DNA of 64,000 nt. It comes from Piromyces finnis. Taxonomy: Eukaryota > Neocallimastigomycota > Neocallimastigomycetes > Neocallimastigales > Neocallimastigaceae. Positions within the stretch are counted from its first letter, which is position 1; every line of letters begins with the position of its first letter. Position numbers and translations under genes: made by a program. Below the pieces are notes generated by a model. That model saw only the letters and a program-made list of their open reading frames with translations. It made no database searches and had not been told where the DNA came from. The stretch spans positions 1 through 64,000 of the forward strand of contig MCFH01000087.1 in the NCBI GenBank assembly GCA_002104945.1, written 5' to 3'. This document shows, piece after piece, positions 47,699 through 58,600 of the stretch.

Positions 47699-47736
<38 letters not shown>
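47697..47736 (+). repeat. Encoded A run after the A1 stop codon
   Basis: 40 A residues beginning with the last two bases of the TAA stop. B1 and B2 have the same arrangement (stop codon leading into an A run in sense) although they belong to another family. Confidence 0.9.
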
Positions 47737-47737
<1 letters not shown>

Positions 47738-47814
47738 AATAATAATAAAATTAACTAATTTTCATTAATTTTTAGACACAAATGAGGGAATATTAATTTT
47801 TAGAATAAACTTAA

Positions 47815-48060
47815 CCGATACCGTTTTGGCGAAGCTCCCATAGGGATTTACTGGACTTACAAGCGTACCAAGAACAAGTACTATCAAACGGCCATATTGG
47901 AACCTTGCCTATGAAACCTCTAGTACTTGTTGGACATACTTTAGTCTTGGCGCCAACCCGCCTTACATCAAAGTTACTCTACCAACCCCGACTTCGAACC
48001 CACAACCTTCTAGTTCATTGCCAACTACTCGACCATTGTACCACACCTTTTAATTCTCAT
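47815..48060 (-). other. SINE-like, tRNA-derived segment in the A1 3' UTR
   Basis: A markedly less AT-rich island. On the minus strand it starts near GGTGTGGTACAATGGTCGAG (A-box-like, 48046-48027). It continues to GGGTTCGAAGTC (48001-47990, B-box-like) about 25 nt further, then about 170 bases of non-tRNA body. The body contains a 9-bp inverted repeat (CAAGTACTA...TAGTACTTG). This is the head-body layout of a tRNA-derived SINE. I found no clear TSD, so the boundaries are approximate. It is absent from the 3' UTRs of H and I. Confidence 0.5.
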
Positions 48061-48081
48061 ATGAAGTCAACTGCCTATTTA

Positions 48082-48150
48082 AAAAAAAAAAAAAAAAAAA
48101 AAATTATTAGCTTATAAATTCGTCTGGAATCCGAATTTAGAGGAGGAGCT
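48082..48150 (+). promoter_or_regulatory. A run, pre-PPT stem-loop and polypurine tract of A1
   Basis: After an A run (about 48080-48103), AAATTCG (48116-48122) pairs with CGAATTT (48132-48138) around the 9-nt loop TCTGGAATC. AGAGGAGGAGCT then follows and abuts the LTR at 48151. The stem pairs differ from those of H and I by a compensating change. Confidence 0.72.
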
Positions 48151-48533
48151 TGTAATGAGGTATATCTAATGATAAGGGTTAGACTAGAAAATCATTAAGG
48201 TTAGATTAATGAAAATTTCATAATTATATTTTTATAACCAATCATTAAGTAATTAATTCACTTATCAAATTGTATTAAAAAAAAAAAAAAAAAAAAAATA
48301 ATTTTCATGTATAAAAGAGAGAATAAGAAAGATAAAATAGTTCTTTAGTGTTTTTATTAATAATTAATAAAAATTAGTTTTTTTTTTGTTTCGTCTTTAG
48401 TTTGATAATACACTGACCTAGCGAGTTAGTCGTATTATAATAATAAATTTAATAAATAAACATTATTAAAAAAAAAATACATATATTTGATACATTAGAG
48501 TGTGTGTGTTTATTATTATAATATTTCGTTACA
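48151..48533 (+). repeat. 3' LTR of A1
   Basis: 383 bp, the same as the 5' LTR apart from two extra A residues in the homopolymer. Confidence 0.95.
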
Positions 48534-48538
48534 AGGAA

Positions 48539-48922
48539 TGAATTTTAAATGGCCATTTCGCGAAATTTCAAAAGTTGTCAAAAATTGGTAAAAATGAAAT
48601 TTTGTTATGAAATACATATATGTATTGTATAAAAAATGTGTTTTTGAAATTTTTTATGTTGTACAACTGTCATAATTGAAATTTTGAATTTTTTGAAATT
48701 TTAAATTTTGATTTTAAAGGGTTTTTTATGTTTTTTGAAAATTTTAAAATTTAATATTAAAAATATTAATAATAATAAGCTGAAAAATAAAATTTATAGT
48801 TGGAAAATAATGAATATAAAAATTTTTGAAATTTCAATTTTTAAATCTGTGATGGGTTAAATTGAAGTAATTTTGTATTATAATAGTTTTCTCATTTTTT
48901 TTCATTCTCTCTCTCTTTCTCT

Positions 48923-48963
<41 letters not shown>
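48539..48963 (-). other. 3' UTR of B2 (remainder)
   Basis: Continues the B2 3' UTR after A1; the other part is 42916-43048. It matches 7143-7565 of B1 with scattered changes and keeps the A run in sense (T run 48927-48965) that follows the pol stop. Confidence 0.85.
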
Positions 48964-48969
<6 letters not shown>

Positions 48970-51900
48970 ATAAGCGATATCAATAGGCTTCCTATTGTTC
49001 TTTAAATATAATAAGAAGATATTTTGGTTTCTTGGGTTATCTTCAACTTCACTAGAAGGAACCCAATTATATTGAGAACGGTATTTGCATCTAATTTTGT
49101 ATTCATACCGTTTAAGTTTATAATTAGTTCGAAATCCCGCAATCTCAATGATGTCTTTAATTGATTCGGGATCCTTTGCTCTTGATAAAAATCTTGAAGG
49201 GGTAGGAATAAAAGGTTCAAGTTCCGAAATATGGAAGATTGGATGATGTTTTGGGAAAGGAGAGTTGTGTATATCTATTTTATAATTGTTATTTTCCAAA
49301 ACATATAAAACTTTATAGGGTCCATATTTACAAGGAGAAAGTTTTGGAGTTTCTTCCGTAGAAAAGGATGGAGGAGCTTGAATCCAAACTTTATCGCCAA
49401 CTTTAAATATAGGAGGTGACATCCTTTTCTTATCGGCATGTTTTTTATATAAATCCTTGGCTCTAAATAAAACTTCTTTAACATAATTAAAATTATCACA
49501 AACATTTCTAATAAAATTATTATTAGTATAGGATTTGTCATAAAGAAAAACATCATCAACGGGAGGGTGGAATCCATAGTTAATAAAGAAAGGACTTTGT
49601 TTGGTAGACTCATTAATAGAATTGTTATAAACAAATTCGGCTAAGTGAATCCATTCAACCCAATCATCATGATAATAGGACTTTGAATAACAGCGGAGAT
49701 ATTGTTCAATAAAAGAGTTACATCTTTCAACTTGCCCGACCGTTTCATGATGATCAGTGGTAGCAATTTTAGTTTTAACTTTAAGTTCTTCCATTAAACT
49801 ATTCCAAAGATCACTAGTAAATTGAGAACCACGATCAGTATAATTATCAGAAGGCAATCCATGAAGTTTGAATATATTTTTAATAAAAGCTGTAGCTGTT
49901 TGTTTAGCATCGGGTATTTTCTTAAAAGGAACTAAATGAATCATTTTTGAAAATCTATCTACAGTAACCATTAGAACAGTATATCCTTTAGAATCAGGTA
50001 AACCACATAAAAAGTCAATTTCAACAGAACGCCATGGTCTATCAGGAGTTTCTAAAGATTGTAAAGGACCATATTTTTTGTGTTTATTGAATTTGTTTCT
50101 AGTACAAGTTTCACAAGAATTAACAAATTCAGTTACATCTTTATGAATTTTTGGCCACCAATAGTTTCTAGTAACTAATTCTTCAGTTCTTTTAATACCC
50201 AAATGACCAGCAGCAGGATTTTCATGGTATCGCATAAGTACTTCTAATCTTAAAGCTTCAGGAATATATATTAAATTATTATAAAGAATCATATTATTTT
50301 AAATCTTGAATTTATTCATTTTTCTAAAAGGTCTATAAAAATAACCTTGATTAGCATTATTTGGTGCAAAATATAATCTAATATCGTTTGCAGTATCATC
50401 TGTTTTAGTATATTCGATAACTTTATCAATAAAGTCACTAAGAATTCCCACAAAACATGGAATGTTTTTAACATTTTTTATATCTAAAATATGCTAAGGT
50501 TTTATTTGTTCATTACCAGAATTATAATCAGGTCTTCTAGAGAGACTATCTGGCTTACCATTTTTTCTTCCTTGGCGATAAATTAATTCAAAATCATATT
50601 CTTGAAAGAAGAGATGCCAACGATGTTGACGTTGATTTTGAATTTTTCCACCTAAAGTATAAAGTAAATTGCGGTGGTCTGTATAAACTTTTACTTTAAA
50701 TTTAGCACCTAAAAGTAGATGTCGCCAAGCCGAAAAAGCAGATTTAATAGAAAGAAGTTCTTTATCTGTAATAGAATAGTTCCTTTCTGTATCATTTAAA
50801 CTTCTGGAAAAATAAGCAACAGGATGTAGTTTTTTATCATCATCATATTGAGATAAAACGGAACCTATTGCGAAATTGCTGGCATCACATTCTACTATAA
50901 ACGGCCTATTAGTGTCAGGAAAAACTAAAACGGGAGAGGTAATTAATTTATTTTGTAAATTTACGAAAGCATCATCACATATCTTATCCCAATGAAACTT
51001 AACATTTTTCCTAGTTAAATTATGTAAAGGTTTGGCGATTTTGGCAAAATTATTAACAAACCTTCTATAATAATTACAAAGACCAAGAAAGCGTTGAACA
51101 TCTTTAATACATTTTGGTCTAGGCCATTCTTTAATAGCTTCGATCTTCTTTGGATCAGTAGAGATACCATTACCTGAAATAGTGAAACCTAAGAATTCAA
51201 CTTCATTTTTATGAAATTCACATTTTTCAAATTTTGCATATAAGTTGTTTTGTATTAATTTATCTAAAACAGATCTTACATGGTTGATATGATCGTTGAG
51301 ATTTTCTGAGAAAATTAAAATATCATCCATGTATAAAATAACAAATTTATCCAAATATTCGCGTAATATTGAATTTATGAATGATTGAAATGTTGCTGGA
51401 GCATTTTTTAATCCATATGGCATTACTAAATATTCGTAATGACCAAACTTTGTTCTAAAAGCAGTCTTATATTCATTACCTTCTTTTATTCTTATCAAAT
51501 TATAAGCTGATCTCAAGTCCAATTTAGTGAAAAATTTTGAACCCCTAACCCTTTCAATGATATCTGAAATTAAAGGTAAAGGGTACGAATTTCTTACTGT
51601 TACAGCGTTTAACTTTTTGTAATCAATACAGACCCTTAATGAGCCATCTTTTTTCTTCTGGAAAACAACAGGGTAACCTGCAGGAGATTCAGAGGGCCTA
51701 ATAAAACCTTTTTTAAGATTTTCATTAATATATTCTTGTAAGGCTTCTTCCTCTTGTCTTGATAAAGGATAGATAGGTCCATAATGTAAAGTGGCGTCAT
51801 TTTCTAGAACTATTTTACAATCAGTTAAACGGTGTGGAGGTAACTTATCAGCTTTTGATTTGCTGAAAACAACAGCAAGATCTTTATATTCATTAGGGAT

Positions 51901-52650
51901 ATCATCCATGATAAGGGTTAGGTCATTTTCTTCATCATCTTCAAAATCTTCGATATTTTCAGATAAAAATGAATGGATAAAATAATTGATATCACTCTTA
52001 TTAGAAGACATAGAACTATTATCTTTAACTTGAAGATTAGATTTATGAGAGAAATTAGTAGAATTATTATTAGTATTATCGGAAAATGAATAATTAAAAT
52101 CTTTTTTAGAATGAGAAATTTTTAAATTTTTTGAAAAAATTTTTAAATTCTTATTATTGAAGTGTTTAAAATTATTAAAATATAAATGATTATTTTTATA
52201 ATTAAAATGAATCTTAAATTTCTTCATGAATTTATTTCCAAATAATAAATCCATAGGAATATGTTCTGAAACTAAGAATTTTTCTTTAAAAGATATAAAA
52301 TAAAATTTGTTTTTGATAAAAATTTTTAATTGAAATTTTAAATAAACATAATCATTGATATCAGTAGTAAACCCACTAATACCTTTTATAATCAATTTGT
52401 TTTTTAATTTTCTTTTAATTAAATTATATTTTTCTACAAATATGGTAGAAATAAAGTTGCATGAGGAACCTGAATCAAGTATTGAATTACAGGTTATTGG
52501 AGAATTGGTAATAAAATTAGAGTTGTTATTTAGAAATTCTTTAGGAATATATGAATTAAAGGTTAAAAATGAATTTAAATTGGGATTTTCTTTGTTCTCT
52601 AGAGATGGGAAATTATAATAAATAATTTTTGGTGTATTATGAACATCCAT
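48964..52650 (-). pseudogene. pol: Pol of B2, broken by two stop codons
   Basis: Matches B1 pol along its length. Relative to B1, a Glu codon became TAG near 50495 (after EQIKP) and a Gln codon became TAA near 50300. This leaves open pieces at 50494-52650 (protease, RT, RNase H) and 48964-50292 (integrase and C-terminus). The integrase motif also reads NYTDRGSQFTS where B1 has IYTDRG, and several other substitutions are present. The slip site AAATTTT followed by TAA (52683-52674) is kept. Not expected to yield a full Pol. Confidence 0.92.
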
Positions 52651-52673
52651 TGACGTCTTATGGTGTTCATTGT

Positions 52674-54508
52674 TTAAAAATTTTTTGAAGAAATTTTTTG
52701 AGTTTTTGTAGTGGAATAATTATTATTATTATTATTACCACCATTGTTATTAGTTGAATAATTAGATTTTAAATTATTATTGTTATTATTATTATTGTGA
52801 TATTTTTGATAATTGTTTCTATTATTATTATAATTATTGTTATTGTTATTATAAAAAGAATTTTTTCTTCCATGGCTTTTATTATTAATTTGGTTTAACT
52901 TTTTATTTGAAACATTGTGTAAAAGTTTTATAAATGTAAAACAGATTATAAAATTTTTTACAATAAAACAACAACACAAAATAAAGAAAAACAAGAAAAT
53001 AAATTATATTTAAAAAAATATCTCTTTTATTAATTTTATTTAGTTATTAACTAAATAATAGTCAATAACAATTACATCGTTTTAATTAAGAAAATTTACA
53101 TGTATTTATATTTTTTGTAAATTATATTTTAATATACTATTCTATTTAATTATACATATATTCAATATAAAATAAACAAAACTAATTTAATACTAATTTA
53201 ATTAAATAATAAAATAATAAAACTAAACTAAAACTAATTAAATACACTTTTGATTCAATTTGAGTAAACTTGCAAATTGAATACAGTCCATGTATTACCT
53301 ATATATTAATTAAATATTAATAATACTATTTATTATATATTTATAATTAAAAATGCTAATTTAAAACTACGCTAAAGTTATTAAACTAATTTTAATTAAA
53401 TAAAAACTTTTTAAGATTTAATTTGAATATTTAAAATATTTAAATTTAATTATCCATTAATTTAAATATTTATCCAAATTTCATTTCTAACTTTGATATT
53501 TTAAAATTAATATTTATTTAATTATTCCATAAAATTTATACAATAAATTTTATAAACAATTTTTTCATTAAAATATCAAAATTATTATTCAATAATTATT
53601 AATTAATTATTAAATAATTTAAAGATATACTTTATATCTTTACACATTGTTTTGTTCAAATAAAATACATCTTGTGAAAATAGCTTCGAGAGTAGTAGGA
53701 AAGTCATATAATCTTTCAATATCTTCTTGATACTTAGGATGAAGACCAGTATAAAACATAAGAGTAACAGCTTCTTGATCCCAGTTAAAATATTGAATAT
53801 ATGATCTAAATTCTTCCATATATTCATTAATTTTTCCATATGTTTGTTTCAATTTACTTAGCTTGATCTTAGCTAATTTACGGCTTGAAACATTTGGAAA
53901 AGCGTTTTTTAATTCTCCTAATAATTCGAACATAGTAGAGGGATGGGTATTTCCACTGTATCTTGTTAAATACTAAGTTCTAGCAATTCCTCTTAATCTT
54001 GTTTTAACAAAATTAATTTTGGCTTCTTCCATCATATGTTTATTAGGATAGGTGCTAAAGTATCTTCACAAATTTGACAGAATGGTTCAGTTTCATGAGG
54101 ATCACCAGAAAAAAGACCTGGGTCTGGAACTTGATTTATTGAAGTGGAATATTTTGATCTCATTATTACATCAAAATCCAAATCATATTTTGTAGATGTA
54201 GATGGGGCAATTGAAGGGGTTAGGTCTGGCTGACCACCACTTGGTTTTCCATTCTTATTTAAATACTCTTGAATGGTGTTGATATTGTTAGAGACCGATT
54301 CCAAAACTTGTGCGAAATTAGCAGTATTTCTTTTAATTTCTTGAAACTGAGATTCAATATGTTTTTCAAAGTCTTTAACTTGACTAATAGTAGCAAAGTT
54401 TTCTTGAACGCTGTTCATAATGTCTACAGCAGTAGTTTTAGCATCTTCGCGGAGTTGATTAACCTCATCCATAGTTTGCCAAGAGCTAGCAAAGTTTTGT
54501 TCTGCCAT
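52674..54508 (-). pseudogene. gag: Gag of B2, frameshifted and split by solo LTR M
   Basis: Starts at ATG 54508 like B1 gag. A one-base deletion near 54048 (AAA where B1 has AAAA) shifts the frame after CEDT. A Trp codon is TAG near 53974. Solo LTR M (52918-53644) separates the capsid part from the Asn-rich tail (52674-52917). The tail and slip site are otherwise close to B1. Confidence 0.9.
52918..53644. mobile_element. Solo LTR M in B2 gag
   Basis: 727 bp, TGTAAAAGTTTTATAAATG to TATATCTTTACA, flanked by a perfect 5-bp TSD CATTG (52913-52917 and 53645-53649). B1 shows the empty site near 11512-11520. It has TGT/ACA ends and a 5-bp TSD like the self-primed group, and it has no frame. No other copy is in the window, so its family and strand are unknown. 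Confidence 0.85.
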
Positions 54509-54542
54509 CCTAAGGTAGTAACCAAAGTTAAGGTGAGATTAT

Positions 54543-55157
54543 TGTCAAGAGTTAGAGTGGATTTAGAATTATAATTAAGTCTACTAGGTTAGGATAGGCT
54601 TAATTATATAGTAAATAATAAATTTTTATAAATAAAAGAGTAATAAATATAGTTTTTTAAGAAATATTTTATTTAATTTTTATAATATAAGTAAATGATA
54701 ATTATTAATTTTAAATATTGAATTTACTATATAAAAATGAGTATAATAATCTCACAAAGAACTTCTTAAAGTTGTTCTTTGTTCAACTTATTTATACTTT
54801 CATTTTTAATATAATGTTGATATTAATAAAGTATAATAATAATATAATTTAAGTTATACATGTATAATAATATAAATATAAATATTAATAAAATATAATA
54901 GTAATAATAATATAATTTTCTTTAAATATCGATATTAATAAGTTGTTAAAAATAATATTAATAATTATTTAAATGAATCTTATTTTACTAATTGGTTTGT
55001 TTAATATTAATTAATTGTTACACTCTATTTATCTCCGGATAATAAATAGCTTTCCAATTAATATTTATATTAAATAAACTATTATTAGTAAAATATTATT
55101 AAATTAATATTTTAATTAATTTAACTAATAATTCAAAATTATGAAATTTCATGAAAT
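54543..55157 (-). repeat. 5' LTR of B2, interrupted
   Basis: Matches the B LTR up to ...CATGAAAT at 55157, then stops where 12 bases of an I-type LTR begin. The missing end (about 28 bases) should lie beyond the right edge. The self-primer site and LTR complement are kept. Confidence 0.88.
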
Positions 55158-55169
55158 TGTAATGAATAC
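55158..55169 (+). mobile_element. First 12 bases of an I-type LTR
   Basis: TGTAATGAATAC, the same as the first 12 bases of the I LTR at 1543 and different from A (TGTAATGAGG) and H (TGTAACGAAT). It sits exactly where the B2 LTR breaks off and the C2 LTR begins. I read it as an I element inserted in B2 and itself interrupted by C2. Confidence 0.55.
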
Positions 55170-55663
55170 TGTAAAAGGTTTTTTATAATATTAGTTAATA
55201 GGTTATTAAATAGTTAATTAAGTTAGTTATTACCTCTCTATACGAGTTAATAACTAAATAAAGTTTTATAAAAAATAATAAAAGAAAGAAAATAAATATT
55301 ATAACACTAAAATAAATATAAACACTTATATAAATATTTTATGAAATAACTTTTACTTAATAATTATATTTTAATTATATCTTTTATTTATTAATTATAA
55401 TTATCTACATTAATTATTATTATAGTTATTAATTTACTTTAATACTAACGCTAAAGTATTTAACGTTAGTTTTGACTATACTATTTAACTATATGAGTTT
55501 ATTTTCTTTACCACTTGATTGGGTAAAGCAAATAAACTTCCTATTTAATTAATAACCATTAATATATGGTTATGCATATATTTGGCCAATAAATGGTGAC
55601 CAGAATATATGGTTTCAATTGAAATATTTGTGGGCAAACTTATGGCCACAAATATTTCTTACA
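55170..55663 (-). repeat. 3' LTR of C2
   Basis: 494 bp. Compared with its partner at 63504 it is the same over most of its length but differs at many positions in the first 60 bases on the plus strand (the U5 end in sense), plus a small patch near 55285. Confidence 0.92.
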
Positions 55664-55684
55664 ATGCCCCCCTAAGGAGAAAAC

Positions 55685-58600
55685 CTAGGCAGGGTTTTGG
55701 ACACTAACCATGAATTCCTGGTAGCATTTATCTTGAAATTCCTTGAGTAGCTTATCATAGTGGGAGTTCTTGTCAATGATATCAGCATCAACCCACTCTT
55801 GCCTAAAGTCACTAAAGGTAGCTAAGTATTGGTAGTTATCCTTCTTTCTTCTGGCATTCATGATTTTGATAATTTTCTGGTAGCCCACTGGTGCAGGTGT
55901 TAGTTCTTCAGGTTTGTTATGGTAGGGTTCAAGTTCACTGATATGAAACACTGGGTAGACATTGGGGAAAGGTGACTTGCTGATATCCAACCGGTAGTTG
56001 AGCTTGCTTTCATCAATTCCAATAACCTTGAAGGGACCGTACTTTCTTGCTTGTAGCTTGTAGAAGGGAAGAGGGTTGTAATTTTCTGGTTTTCTTAACC
56101 ACACCAAATCCAGGAGCCTAATTTTAGGGTAGTTAAGTTCTCTTCTATGGTCCAAGTGGTCTAAGAACCGTGTTCTTGATATGTCCAGCATGTGCTTTAA
56201 GTTACCTAAGTTGTGAGCGAAGCTATCTAATATAGGAGCTTCACCAAGTGAGTGGACAAGTTCTGAGTCTTGAGGGTTCATATGTACCTGGTAGTTATAC
56301 AAAGCTAGGAATGGGGACTGCTTAGTAGAACTGTGCACTGCATTATTATAACAGAACTCAGCTAAGTACAAGTACTTCAACCATTCGTCGTCATCAAAGG
56401 TCTTCACAAAGCATCTAAGGTACATACTTACGTAGGAGTTATTGCGTTCTACCTGACCAACTGTTTCATGATGGCCAGTAGTAGCAAGGTTTACTTCTAC
56501 GCCAAAAACCCCATAATGTCCTTCCACAACTTACTAGTGAACTGGACACCACGATCCGTAGTAACCGATTTGGGACAACCATGTAACTTGAATACATGTT
56601 GTAAGTATGCTAATGCTGTTTCTTTAGCAGTAGGCATACTCCTAAAACCCACTAAGTGTATCATCTTGGTTAACTTATCGCTACAAACCATGATACAACC
56701 TCTTCTAGTGACTTCTGGGGGTTCTGAAGGACTACTACCCGGTTTTCTACGTTCCTTAATAGGTAGGTCCGTCAGGAAGTCAATTTCTACTTCTTGCCAA
56801 GGTAAGTCTGCAACTTTTACCCTAGCAGCGCTACCGTACGGCTTGTGTCTGTTGTCCTTTTGGGTACAACATATGGTACAAGCTTTAATATATCCCGCAA
56901 TGTCATCCTTCATTTTTGGCCAGTAGTAGTTTCTGGCTATCAGGTCATAAGTTTTATCTTTTCCCAGATGACCTGCTGTTTCACTATCGTGGTTAAGTTT
57001 TATGATTGTTTCCCTTAACACCTTTGGTACATATGTACGTTCTGGTGCATCCTTTCTAACAATCAACCCATTAACCATCAACCACTTCTTTTTGATGAGC
57101 TTGTGGCCTCTTTTTGCGTCAAGACCATCTCTAATTTCCCTAGCAAGCTCATCCGTGTTGTAAGCTTGTTTCAGTTCTCCCACAAAGCTTACTTCTAACA
57201 CCGCATAGCACTCTTCTTCCACGGGTGGAAATTCTTTTACCTGTTCAGGTCGAAGGAGGCTAGCTTTTTCCATCTCCAGTTGTACCTGTTCTGGAGATAC
57301 CATTCTTGATAGGATATCGGCTCTACCATTCATTTTTCCTGGCCGATATATTATTTCGAAGTTGTATGCAGCAAACAGCTCTTGCCATCTTGCCTGTCTT
57401 GCTGTCAACAACTGTGGTTTTGTGGCGAACAGGAGATTCCTATGGTCACTATATACTAGGACCTTATGTTTCGCACCCATTAACAGGTGTCGCCACTCGA
57501 TGAAAGCGTTCCTAATAGCCAACAACTCCTTTTCTGTGATGGAGTAGTTGATTTCTGCTTTCGTAAGCTTCTTGGAATAGTAGTACACAGGATGTAGTTC
57601 ATTGTCATCGCCTAGTTGTGATAATACACCACCCACTGCGTAGTTACTAGCGTCGCACTCCACTATAAACTGACGGTCATGGTCAGGATATGCTAATACT
57701 GGTGGAGACAACAGCATTTCTTTTAACTTCTCGAACGCCTGGATGCGTTCTTCATTCCACAGGAACTGTACCTTTTTGGACGTCATCGCATATAACGGCC
57801 TTGCTATCTTAGAGAAGTCCTTTATAAACTTCCTATAATAGTTGCAGAATCCGAGGAATGACTGTAGTTCTTTAATGTTGGTTGGTTGTGGCCAACTTGC
57901 TACAGCTTTTAACTTTTCTGGGTCGGTTTTAATACCATATTTTCCAACTACATGACCCAGGAATGCAAGTTCTTCCTTGTGGAACTCACACTTCGCTAAC
58001 TTAGCTACTAGACGATTATCTATTAGCTTTTGTAGGACTCTTTTTACATGCCCTACATGCTCTTCAAGTGACTTGGAGTAGATGATGATATCATCCAAGT
58101 ACACTTGACAGCAGTCGTTGATTTCTTCTGCCAGCACCGTATTAATGAACCCTTGGAACGTGGCAGGAGCATTAGTCAACCCAAATGGCATCACTAGATA
58201 TTCATAATGCCCAAACTTGGTTGAGAATGCTGTCTTGTATTCGTCACCTTCACGAATACGCACGAGGTTGTAAGCAGACTTCAAATCCAACTTGGAGAAG
58301 ATAGTCGCTCCTTTCATAGCCTCGAACACTTGACTGATGAGTGGTAAGGGAAAGGAGTTACGCACTGTTACCTTATTAAGACGCCTATAGTCAGTACATA
58401 ATCGTCTTTCACCACTCTTTTTGGGCACGAATAACACAGGATAAGCTGCAGGACTCTCTGATTTCCTGATGAAGCCCTTTGCCAGGTTTTCCTCTATATA
58501 TTCCTTCAGTGCTTTTTCCTCTTCTGGATTGAAGGGATATATAGGCCCTTTATGAAGACTAGCATCCGGCTCCAGGTCGATCTTACAGTCGTAAGGACGG

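Larger units (their letters stand above)
43049..48533 (+). mobile_element. Complete chromovirus A1
   Basis: A plus-strand element with LTRs of 381 and 383 bp that differ only in an A-run length, a self-primer site, one intact gag-pol-chromodomain frame and the polypurine tract AGAGGAGGAGC. The TSD is AGGAA (43044-43048 and 48534-48538) within the 3' UTR of B2; the empty site is seen in B1 near 7130-7145. It looks recent and coding-competent. Its 3' UTR carries an unusual SINE-like segment. Confidence 0.96.
42277..55157 (-). mobile_element. LTR retrotransposon B2, decayed and interrupted
   Basis: A second B-family copy on the minus strand, inserted in the C3 LTR (left flank AAACC). It is interrupted by A1 in the 3' UTR, by solo LTR M in gag, and by an I-like LTR in its 5' LTR. 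It carries several inactivating mutations relative to B1: two nonsense codons in pol, and a frameshift and a nonsense codon in gag. Confidence 0.93.

Noticed and set aside
55130-55170. B2 5' LTR simply truncated by deletion
   Set aside because: The 12 bases at the break match the start of the I LTR exactly, so insertion of an I element later hit by C2 is the simpler reading, though short.
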